Source of the DNA: Takifugu bimaculatus
Taxonomy: Eukaryota > Chordata > Actinopteri > Tetraodontiformes > Tetraodontidae
DNA length: 64,000 nt
Direction of reading: 5' to 3'
Assembly: GCA_004026145.2 (NCBI GenBank)
Contig: CP034975.1
Coordinates: 10,325,418 to 10,389,417, forward strand
Shown one piece after another: positions 1 to 12,200 of this stretch. Made by a program: the position numbers and the translations under genes. The notes beneath the pieces were generated by a model. That model was given only the letters and a program-made list of their open reading frames with translations, searched no databases and was not told the origin of the DNA. Position 1 is the first letter of the stretch; each line of letters starts with the position of its first letter.

Positions 1-142
1 AGAGTGAGTGGAATTTTCCACCTCAGCAGAGCAGAAGAGCGGGCAGTGACATGAACAATGAAGTTGGAATTTGCGTTCAGAATGATTATAATAAGATCAT
101 AGCAAAAATCCATGTGTAAACATCAATGAAATTGTTGTGTAC

Positions 143-306
143 CTGGTAGTGTCTGCAGGCCTTGGAGTAAAATTTCTCTCTGAGTCCACACATGATTGTT
201 TCTCAGCCATGTCCATAGAATTGGACTCCATGTAATCTGGAGGAAGAGCTCCTGCCACGGCACTAAGACATGGTAATGCCAGTTTAAAAAGCTCCTGGTC
301 ATATTG
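143..306 (-). CDS. ryr2: ryr2 exon 56 (last in window)
   Basis: Residues 2621-2675 (FKLALPCLSAVAGALPPDY, MESN, EKQSCVDSE). It ends in phase 2 at a GTACAC donor. The next exon is off the window, so the rest of the channel, including the pore, is not seen. Confidence 0.95.
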
Positions 307-3300
307 CTGCATTATGAGCACAAAAAGACAGCATGTTGTGTTTAAAAACATTAGATCATAGTACTGTAGATACTTCTACAACAATAATGAAGGGAGGTTG
401 ATGACAGTGTTCACTGCAATGGAAATGTTGCTTGTATGTAATGTAAAAATCTGTCACCACACAGATGTTTGACTTAAATACGTGAACTGAATACTGAAGA
501 AAAATTATTATTGACAATGAAACATTCTCTTTTTAATCTGCTTTTAGTTGTAGGATTTACAACTACCGAAACTGCTATCATAATACCTGAGTCGTGGTTT
601 GTGGATGGTGTCACTTGATGGACAAACAACAAAAGTGACTGAACCATAAATAGAACTGTCCAGCAATTAGAGGAGTCAGAGACAGCCTGAATAGTTCATG
701 ATGTCCATGTCCTCTCAGGAACTGCTAAAGATCCTTTTTGGAAAAGAAATTAAATTTCTTGTATGTGGAGTGGACTGACTGGTAATTTTTTGTGAATCAG
801 GATCAAACGATTATCTAAAGGCAAGGGAGAAATTTAAGGCCTCACTGACATGTTAGAAATTGCAGTTACAAACAAATGATGAGTTAGGAGTGACTTGAAA
901 AGGAAAAAATTAATCCAAAATTTGACATTCACAGATGTGCAACACACATTCAACATTCAGTCTGATGTGTTTTAGACAAGCTCACATATTGTTAAACCTG
1001 GGAATTTTACCATGTCAAAGGGCAAATGGCCAACTTATTCCTATTGTAGATCCATAATGAAGACTAATTGAATATGTAGGTCTTGTTGAGTTGAAGTAAT
1101 TGTTAGTGATTTTAAAGTTGTTCTTTAATTAATTAATTAATCTCACATAAATTTACCATCAAGGATAGAAATACAAGTCTCAATTTGGTTTTAGATGTAA
1201 TGTTTTTGCTTTAGCTGATATTCTAAGTGATATATCCTGCTTTTTTTGTTCATTTAAAAAAAAAAATGCTACTTAAGTTATTTTGAAGCTTAGACTTGAC
1301 TCATGTTCACAACATCTACAATATTGTGGATGGTGTCACTTGATAGCTGCATTACCTGGTTCTCAGAATAGAACAGCAATGTAAATGAGAGGTTCACCTT
1401 GTGTGAGAGAGCATCAAAGATTCCCCAGAAGAGCTTCCTGGTGAGATGAAGCTCTTCATCTGATGCAGCTCCAAAGTTTCCCCAACCTTCTGTTAGACAG
1501 TAATACTTCCAGCAATGCTCATAGTGACTGGTCAACAGCTGAGACAAGTCAAAAGTACATTAATCAAAATCTATGTCCATGATTAGTGGATAAGATGTCA
1601 TTATACAATGTTATGTTGCTGTTGGAACTTCTGTATTGTAAGTTGGAGATATTTTCTGCATTAGTACCTTCAAAGGCATCTTGATGTGTTCATTAAGGAG
1701 CGAAACGTCAAACACTAGCCTTCGTATGAGATTCAGCATCATGGATGGCCTCAGCTTGCTGCACATGGTGAAGATTAAATACAATACAGTTCAACTAATA
1801 CACTGCAATGAAGCTATGAGTTATAACTAATTGTTTTCATTGCATGAACAATTATATTTAACATATTAAAAACAACTGCAAACAAAATCTCTACACTAAT
1901 TAATGTGTTATTAAACAATATTTTCTGAATTGATTAGTATTTTCTATAGAAGGGTTCTAGCTGCAACTAGAATCTTTTCTGCTCCTCTAGTTTTAGTTTG
2001 AGCTTTCGGTCTCACCCACAAATGGCCAGCAGACACTGCTCAATGACATCCCTCTGTGCCTTGGTGAGGCAGCAGCCTTTGGACAAGCGGTAAACCGTGT
2101 GCAGCAAAGAGTCAATGAGAGAGGCAAAAGGTTCCGTCCCCGCAAACAGAGGAGCGCATTCAGTCAGAAGAGGCAAAACAGCCGTACACAGATATCGGTT
2201 GAGTGCGAGGGCCATATCTGTTGCACTGAGAGCAATCTGATCAACAGCAGACAAAAATAAATTAGAGAGAAATAATTTGGTTGATTCCAGGTTAAAAAAA
2301 TAAAAATCTATGTTTGTAATTTCACTACTGTACACAATCAAAAATGAAGCAATGTCATTAAAGTTTAGAATTTGGGTTATGAATTGAAGGTTATAGCATA
2401 AGCTTTAAATTACCTGTCTTGCTTTAACATCTTATAATACAGACAATTAAGTTAAACATTTAATTAATTAAGTTAATTAAGATTCCGGGCTAGAATGTCC
2501 CAGGGACTCAGGGCTTTTCTGTGTTAGGCCGGTAAGAAATTAGTGTTTGTCTGCTGTTTCATAGTGAGCTAGTAGCAATTTATAGTTTAACAACTAAAAA
2601 AGTAAATTATGCAGGTATAAAAAGGATACATAAAGAGAAACTATAACATTTTACTTTCTATGGAAAGCTCCATAGACTAGTCTTTCAATTACTTAAATAT
2701 TGTAAACATCTTGTTAAGTCCTAATGATCGCTAACTTTTTGACACTTACTGTCTCCAGTGATGCAGCAGCTCTCATATCTGGTAAGAAACCAACTTCCAG
2801 CAGGTACAACAGGAAATTTTGGTCCTCTATACCATATACTCTCTCCAAGAAAAGAACCATAGCTGCTTTGTGGTCAGGACAGAAACCGGCTGACATGTCT
2901 GGCTCCAATACTAATCCATCTATGCACACAAAAAGCAAACAAACCAACCAAATGAACCTAAAAGTGCCATTCTGGTAACTGTCATTGACTGGTTTCAGAA
3001 TGGTCAGTGGTCTTAGATGAATGTTACCTTTGTTCAGACTTGGTATGAAGAATGGAATGCTGATGACTCCTACCAAGTCTTCAACAGGTACAAGAGACCT
3101 TAAAATAGCTTTGATCCGGATGGCTTCCCCTTTACCTGCATGGATCAACTGAGATAAAGAGGTCAAGGTGAGAATTCAGATTTTGAGTGTATGCGTATGT
3201 ATATGGGGGGTTGGGGGTGGGGTTAACTGCTCACGTGTTTCTCAGGAGCACAACGGCCCAACAGGTCAATGAGTGCAGCGTAGAAGGTCATGATCGAATT

Positions 3301-6300
3301 TCCTATATGGATGACATCATCTTTTTTTTCTTCTTCCTTTAGTGAGTTTTGACTACACACAAACACACACACAGAGTGCGCAATTAAGTAGTTAAATAAT
3401 CACTAAATATATCTTTATAACAGAGTCGGAACAGAATACGTAGCCCCTTGATGTCCACAGCAGATGTATTGGTCATTGAAATTGTAGTTAAAATTTTTGA
3501 TGTTGCTGATATACTGACCGCAGCCTTAGTTCTTTGGGTTAGATGGGTGTTGTTGTGTCAGTCCATAACAGTCAGTTTTATAGGCTCTGCATGTTTATTC
3601 TCTGACTATTCACTAGGCACTGACTTACAGTACTGTCCTCAACAGTTCCACTGGGATGAATTTAGGTCATCCAAGGTCACTTGTGTCCACATAACTACGA
3701 AGAACCAGTAAACTTGATTGTGACTATACATTCATTGTTTAGAAGCCTCACTATAAATTGCTCAGCTGATATTATTCAGGTGTGAATGTGTGACTTCAGT
3801 CCTGCTAATTATCTCTTGGATCCCTGATGAGCTTGGATTGGGTCACAGATGTGTTCAGTGACCAGGTCCTGCACAAATCTGATGTGTGTTCAAGAGGATT
3901 CAGATAGGTTTTTTGAAAACTGCAACCTGAAGGGCCCCTGTAACAAGACTTGATTATGTGTGCTACTCTATGAACTGCCATATTTTTTATAGTTAGAGTT
4001 TGAGTATCTCAAGGATCCTCGGAGGGGGCAAATGTCCCTCCTTTGCCAAGTGACTTGGGTGAAAAAATGTGTCAAAATGTGCAGTTCTACAAGTTATCCT
4101 GAGGTATTGACTTCTGTTTAAGCTGAAAAAGGTGCACTGTTCAGAGTGCGGAAACAGTATTAACCACTACTGAACAGATTAAATTTAGATCATTTTCTGG
4201 TATGACAGAAACTGTGGGATGTGGCAGAAATTAATTGGTTTCCCCACATCGCTCACATCAGAAGTCTTAGAGGTTCTGCCAAGGTAATAATTGGAGGCAG
4301 AAAATATTATACATTTGCTTTTGGGACTTTCTACGTCAAGGAAAATTTAGCGAACCACAGGCATACAGGCTGTCACAGCTGCGGGCAATCATGCCCGAGT
4401 CGCTTCGCCCCGCACACCTGTTGTGCATCAGGACACTAATGAGCTCTCTTCTTAATCCCCGGAGGCACACCTGCTCCCTGCCAGATCGTTATTTGTGTTC
4501 AGATGACTTTCCAGCGTATTCCTGTTTGCCTGCCTGCCTGCCTGGTTCTGACCTTGCCTGTTTCTGACCATTCTGTTTTGCCTGTTCCCCTGGTGAATCC
4601 TATTTGTTGTCTGTTTCTGACAATAAAGCAGTGTTCAGCCAAACTCTGGTGTCGCATTTGGGTTCTCATCTGATCCGTGACAAAGGCAGGATAGGCATAT
4701 AACCTGTAGACTTCTGATTTCCCTTAAAATGATCCTTGGCTGCCTTTTGCTATTCTTCAAACCATCCAAAGTTGCTGTTCTTTCACAGAAAAAAGTTTAG
4801 AGTTTCAGATGGAAATGCACAAAACCAGCATGGACAACATTTGCCGTCTTCCTCTTTACTTGTTTGAGACCTGTTGACCTCACAAATTCCACACTATTAT
4901 TTTGAAAACCACATTAATTAATGATTATATGACACAAAATCAGCAGCATGCATGTCATGAATGTTTGCGCCGCTGGTTTTTTATTCTATTTCATCTGCTA
5001 GTAAATTATTTGTCATGTACAAGTATACCGCTAATTAAAAATAAAAAACACAACTGGAGACTTGATCTAATGGAAATGGCGTTGTGGCTTTTAAGTGTAC
5101 AAGAAACTTTAGTGACTTACATTATTAGCAATTATATGTGTAGCTTTTTTATTACATTTAATTAAAAACGAAAGTCTTACAGAGTTTTCTTGATCCCAGA
5201 TTTAGGTATTGGCCTGTCTTTGGAGAGATCCTGTGATATCTTTATTGCCTCCTTCATTGCTGCCAGCAGCCCATCACCGCCTTCTCCACGAAGAGCAGGG
5301 CCAAAACATTCTGGACGACGGATCAGAAGCCTCACCACAACATTGGCATTCTCCTCCACGCTTTCTCCTGATCAAATTAGAGTGGAGGAATTCAGGACCA
5401 TGGTTGTCACAGCAAGAAACGGAAAACATCGAGCCAGTTTCGAATGAGTTTAAACAGTCACCATTACAGAACACAGCAAAGCGCAGGAAGTCAAGGTAGC
5501 GCTCCCCTTCCACAGGGTTCCATCCAATGTCAGGGTATCCTTTACTCACAAGCATACCACAGCTTTGAAGCCCACAGCCAGCGAGATACTGTACTACCTG
5601 CACAAACAGAGGTAATTTGAACTACATGTGATAAATTTCCTTTTAGACGGTCAATACCAAATTAAGAATTAAGCAAATTCCTAATTTACCATCATGTTTT
5701 TATAGAGCTGTGTATGTCTCACCTTTTCCAGGTCTGGTTCTCTTAAAGCGAGGGCCAGTTCATTGTTGTCCATAACAGAAGCTGCAGCCACATCTAGAGG
5801 AGTCGAGCCTCTCATGGATGGTGATGCTGGTATAGAATAAATTGTGGAGACAGTGAAACATGCAGGGAGTCTTACAAATCATATGTTCAGTTCTATTTCA
5901 GTTCAGATTTGCAAGCTGAGTCTGTTCTCTTCTCTTAACCACCATTTGCTCCTGGGCATATTTTGTCCCAAAAAATGGAATCTGCTTTCTTCTTATGTAG
6001 ATGATTCCTGTTTTCCATGCACCGTAAATAAATACGGATAGATTTCTTGCAACCACAATCAGTCATGTTGTTAAATATGTAAGTATTCTGGATGCAAAAT
6101 ATAACAGATGAAACAAACTAATAGGGTTTCTACTCAATTCCTGTTTTTATTAAGTTGCCCCTCTTTGTTAGTCTGAATCTAAACTGATTTTGACTATCGT
6201 ATTCAGGCTTTTATAACTCCTCATTTTGACAACTGCCATTTTCTTTGGGCTTAGCTGAGAATGGGGTACAATGATTTATGACCATAGTTGAGGAGCTCAA

Positions 6301-9202
6301 GGGAGCTTTATGTATTTTCAGGGCTGAAATTGGACCCAAGTCATCAGGGTATACTGTATTTATTTCAAAGAAACATTATTCTTTTGTTCATTTCTGATCT
6401 GTAATACTCATCGACTGTGTCTCTCACCAACACGCAGTGATTCAATTTATTTTATTTTAATAGCAGTTCATAGTTCATAGAAAATATAGTTTATTTAAAA
6501 ACTAAAAAAATACACAATAAATCCCAAATACTCACCAAGGCCAACACTGCTGTTCTCTAGCAGATAGCTGAGGTGCTCAAACATGGCCCTCTGGTTCTGA
6601 CGGCTGATTCGACAGAAATAACAGAGGAAGCGACAACAGTTGGCCACCATTTTGGGAAATGTGATTTCCTACAAGAAAAATGATTTTGTTGTTTAAAGGT
6701 GTAACAAAGTCTATCTGTCTGTCTTTCTTCTTACATGCAATCTGTCTGTATTTTATACCTTTGAATGTCCTCCACCAAGGACATTAACCATGACGTCCAT
6801 GACAGTCTCATGCATCCCCAGGGCCCTCATTAGGTTAGGATGTTGGTAGAACACCTTGTTGTTCATAATGTTTCTGCAGAACAACCAGTTTAAAGTTTCG
6901 GTCTTGAAAGCTAGAGCACAGCTGTTAAAATATTTTCTCTGAAGTACAAATTGTTATATGCAAATTTAATTTAAATTTATTCTGAGACACAATGTCCTCT
7001 TACTAAAATAAAACAAACCAAAAATTGTAGTTTCAGTAGTCAGCTAGTATCCTCACCCAAGACCTCTGATCATCAGTTTCTCCTCTTCTTTTCCCATACG
7101 GACACTCAATAGAGCCCTGATCTGACCTAGAGCAGCCAGCAAATTGATGGTGTCCTCAATTGATACTGAGTTTATAGTGTACGTCTTAGGAAGAGCCCGC
7201 ATCTACCCAAGAAAGGTCAAGAAATCTCAATTATGACAAAATAAAAAGAAGTAATGATTCATTTGATGAGAGAATTATCTAAAGCTCATCACAGAAGTTC
7301 CGTAACGTATCACAATTAAGAGGTAAGGAAGGAAAAAAAAGACAACTAAGCATCTGTTTGTATTGTTTTATGTTGTTCAGAATTTATTAACATCTGAATT
7401 AGCAATTAAGCAATGTTGGAGTCTGTTCTTGTTATTGTGATTTGAGAGTATAAAAATCAACTAAAACTACTTCCAATAACCTGTCTGCATAAATGTACAT
7501 CCTTAATCTAATATTTTATTGTAGCATATTTAGATCCTTCCGATGTTCTGTACCTTCTTCTGTTTCCTTTAATAGAAAGTTCCCTCTGATTCTTTCAAAG
7601 TTATGTGCTGCCCATGGCTACTGCTGTATGATGGGACTAAGAACTTTATTTGATTAAGTAATGGAAGATGTGTACTGAAATGTGTACTTTAACTGTCATT
7701 GGTTACATTAACACAGCCATACTGTATTGCGTTAAAAGATATAGTGCACGTTTGTGAACCCTTATTCTTTTGTTTTTAATGTTTTTATAATTTATTCATT
7801 TAGATTTATACGCCAAAAAGATTTGTTTGGTTTTCAATTTAATCATTCTGGTCTTATGTCACATAAAAGTTGGAAAAAGTTTAAAGGGTTTTTCCAGGTG
7901 TCATTTCAAAATGACAAAAACCTGGTATTTTAACAGCGATGTCTCGACTTTTTATACCCACCGTGTGTTGTTTTGCACACAGGTTTGTCATTCCAGGGTG
8001 AAAAAATATTCTCTTGGAAAAATTTCCAATTTTAATTACTTAATTTAAAAAAATAAAATTCTACCCCTTCACTGATAAAATATGCCTCATTTGTGGAGAC
8101 TGACCACTTCTCTGATGCCATCATACTGGTGATGCAGCAGGATAAACATAGCTCTAACAAGCTCTGGATCCTCAATAACTGATTCTTGAGCCCAGCGGAC
8201 AACAGTATCTGAAATGAGTTGCTGTAATGTACCTGGGGGATAGACAGAGATGGAAATGGCTATAAAGACAATTTTGTATGTACACACACACAAATGCATA
8301 TACATATACACCAATCAGTAATAAGATTACAACCACTGACAGGTGGGGTGAATAGCATCTTAGATACAGTATATGAGGCAACACATTTAGTGTAAGTGTA
8401 AGGATTTGAGCAAGACCAAGACCATCTTCAAACTGTTGCTCTAGTGAAATGGTCTTCATTGATCAAAAGTAGTCCAAGGAAGGAACAGTGGTGACCTGGC
8501 AACAGGTTCCATAAGTCAAGACTCATTAGACACATGAGAAGCAAAGGCTGGCCCAGTTGATCTAATCCAACAACAACTGGACCAGAGAGCAATGGCTGAA
8601 CATGGTGTGGTTCTAAACCGATGTGGTTTAAGGGAGTATGGGTGGGAAATCGCTAGGGCAACATGGTGATCTGGTGGAGTGTGATGTTTTGGATAAGGTT
8701 CTACTTGGAAACCAGTTCCTGCCACATTGACACTTGTCAAGGTGACCTTTGCATGCTTTCATGAAAATAATGTTTTCCAAAAGCTATGGAATATTATTCA
8801 GCAGAAACAAACTCATAAGTCAGAAATGATCTGCCGCTAACACCTCGTTGCCAAAGACCATGGCCCACCTTCAGGGATCTGGTGAAGTCAGTGCCAAAAA
8901 TGCATCTGTGCTGTTTTTTCAGCAAAGAATGGGATTAAGACAATATTAGGCAGCTGTATATAATGTTATTCCTGATTGGTGTACATGTCATTACAGTAAG
9001 AAAGTTTCAGAACCTCTTACTTTTTGGTTTTTTTTATATTTTTCTTATGCTGATATGAAAACAATAAAAATATGCTCTCAACAACTCACACAGAGAGACA
9101 GACAGTCGAGCAGGCAGGCAGGCAGACAGACAGACAGACAGACATGCAGGCAGGCAGACAGACACACACACACACACAAACACACGAAAACACTCACACA
9201 CA

Positions 9203-9235
<33 letters not shown>

Positions 9236-12200
9236 CAGTATGGATATAGAACAGTGGTTGTAGAAAACTCACTGGCTTTTCTGTCCTTTTTCTGCTTTGG
9301 CCGGTTTTCAATCTTATTCTTCACATAAGCCACTTTCTCTACCAATGACATGAGTCGGCCTCGGATAGTGAAATCACTGTCACAGTCTGTCCCTCTACCT
9401 TCATCTAACTCTACACCTGATAGAATAGAAAAATAAGTCCAAAGTGCATACCATGCATCGGTGCTTTATCTCAGTTATAAATTACCACAATGTCTCATCA
9501 GGTCCACATGAAAATCCAGCAGCTGTTCTTGGAGGGAATCAGGACAGGGGCACCCACAAATGTCATCCTTGAAGTTCAGAAGCATATTAATCTGCACAAA
9601 CAAATGGTGTGTTATTACGTACTATAAGTCTGGCAATTAGGGCCAATACAGTGTTCCCAGTGTTTATGAATTTGTTTGTGGTTCCAAGATTTTAATGGAA
9701 TATAAAGTATATCCTTAAATTGAACTTTATTCTTACTGCTTTCTTATTACTGGTTTTGGATTATGGCTTGAAATTAGGGCATGCCAGTCCTGAAGAGAAG
9801 AGTGGTGGAAGTACTGCAGTACTCTAGAGATAAATGAGGTGTTCATCAAAGGGCTTTACTACAAATGTGATTGCTGACTGATTTTTGCTCTGAATAAACT
9901 GTGCAGAGAGATAAACAAGTCAGTTAAAAAATTAAAAAGGTGAACCTTGAGTGCCACATTAACAGTCTCTGAGGCCTTGAGGTTCTCTGGGAGGCTGTTC
10001 CACAGTCAGGGGCCATAATAACTAAATACCACCCCCCCTTGTATTTTAGAACACACTTGTGGTATCACTAAAAGGCCAGCACCCTAGAACCTGAGGGTCC
10101 ATGAGGGTTGATAAGATAAAAGTAAATCGGATAAGTAGGAAGGCACAAGTCATTTAAAAAGTAGTGGAAGAATTAAAATCAATCTTAAAGCACAAAGTGT
10201 AGTGTCTTTCCACCCTCTGGTCCTCTTCAGTGCTCATGTGGCTGAATTTTGTAGGCTTATAGATTTAAAAAGTTGTTTTTGGGAAGACTGGAGAGTTGGG
10301 CATGCTGACCGGAGAAACAGGTGGACTCTGGCTATATTGTTAAGATGATAAAAACCTTATGTTATGTTCTTGTCAGTATACAGTACTTTATTTATCTAGA
10401 GATAAATAATGTTCTATCTTATATTATTAATATATTTCTTAGCCTTCAAAAAGTGACTTTATTTTAGTACATTCATTAGAATCAGTAGAGTGTTATGTTT
10501 GATGTCACAACTCAATTTGTTTATGTTGTTTAGTCACAATTATAAATCCCCAAATGATGTTGCACTTTAATAGTCATTTGCATGAATTAAGAAATCATTT
10601 ATCTACAATTATCTACATTACTGCATTTGGCGGACTATTCGGTGTTGTTCCCACCTGTTCCTGTGGAGGAGAGCGGAACTCTTTGGTTTTCTTGGCAGTG
10701 AGGGCTGCTGACATGTTGAGGGCCAGCATGACCTCATTGTAGCGCAGTCGCTGGTTATCTTGGAGGCGAGCCACAAAGCCATCAGAGAAGGCAACCAATG
10801 CTTCAATGCGATGGCGCACTTGACAGTCACACAGGTGCTGCAGTATATGGCATATCTGTAACATTGTAAAATATATTATTGATTGATGATTGATGTTATT
10901 TTTTTTACTTTGAGTTGACTGCAAATTAGGAAGAAAGAGTCGGTATGATTTAAGAAAAAGTATGCTTTAAGGACATTCTGAATGTTTCTGTGAAGAAGTG
11001 TTCTAATGCTTGTAAATAAAATCATTGCATATTAATTCTAAAGGGGCTAATGATATTTACATTAATTGTTGGAACATGAAAATACATTTTTTAAATATTT
11101 TTAAAGTGCTAACAGTACAACAATAGTCTCATTTTGGCAGATCTTAAAATTAGAACTAAGGAAACTGAGAACATCTGAATTGTATTTGGGATTAATCAGA
11201 TTCAGTTAAATGATGGCAGGTGTGTGTTCTAACTGCTATTTAACACGAGTTTGAAAGTGACTGGCCGAGGTACCCTTGAGATAGGTACCAAACCCACAAA
11301 TGCTTACATAGGGACCTGTGATGAACAGGAGTACTGAACTCATCCGGTAGTGGGCCCTTCACCCATATGGGACTTCACCCATATGTGCACCCGCCCTGTG
11401 ACCCCAAAAGGGGTAAAGCGGTCAAGAAGTCAAAGACTTTGTTAAAGTCTTTCATGAATGTCATTTTGTATTGCACTTCTCAGCCATTTAAGAGGGTGTG
11501 CAAATCTATGCAACCAAACCATTTTATTGGTCTTTTCCCCCTAAATGATCTCATGTTGTAGGTCACATTAAAGGTTATAAAAAGATTTATCTTAATGTCT
11601 CATTTATTTAAATCACAAAAACCTGGCATTTTAACAGGTATGTATGGACCTTTTATATTCACTGTCCCTGAAATGCCCAATTGTTAAAATATAAAATATC
11701 ATGTACAAACAATCTACAAAGAGTAAAAAGAAAAAAAAAAGCATTTGCATTACCTGGAGTTTTACAGGTTCTGGTAGCTTCATCTGTAACAGTCCTTGTT
11801 TGGGCACACTTCTCCCTGAATTATTGTCTCTTCCTTCATTTTTGATGTCCTTCATCCGATCTGCTTCATTGTGGCCTTTTTCTTCATCCCCATTTTCACA
11901 GAATACAGATGGCTCTATCAGTATAAGGATGTTCTTCAGATCTCTATTCTCAAAAACTCCCATGATCAGCATGGTGTGTAACAGCTTGATAAGAGGGACA
12001 AAGAGTAACTCAGTGCTGCCGCCTACAGGATCCCGTACATGCATGTTTCCTTCTTGTACAGCTTCAGTTAACATCTCAATGGTTTTGGTTTTCAGAATAT
12101 CTAAGGGGAATTCAGGGCTATATTGGAAACTCTCTTCCAACCCTGGCTTGTCCTTGCTGTGACCACAAAGCCATTGTCCACAGATAAAACTAGGCGAAGA

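Noticed and set aside
1..142. Possible further ryr2 exon at the window edge
   Set aside because: The minus-strand reading does not match the expected next segment (ITIPEKLE type), and no fitting acceptor is seen.
9034..9351. Cysteine/valine-rich and His/Thr-rich open frames on both strands
   Set aside because: They are translations of the (CA)n and (AGAC)n microsatellite, partly joined to ryr2 exon 42.
11701..12162. 153-codon plus-strand open frame
   Set aside because: It is the antisense shadow of ryr2 exon 39, which matches RYR2 on the minus strand throughout.
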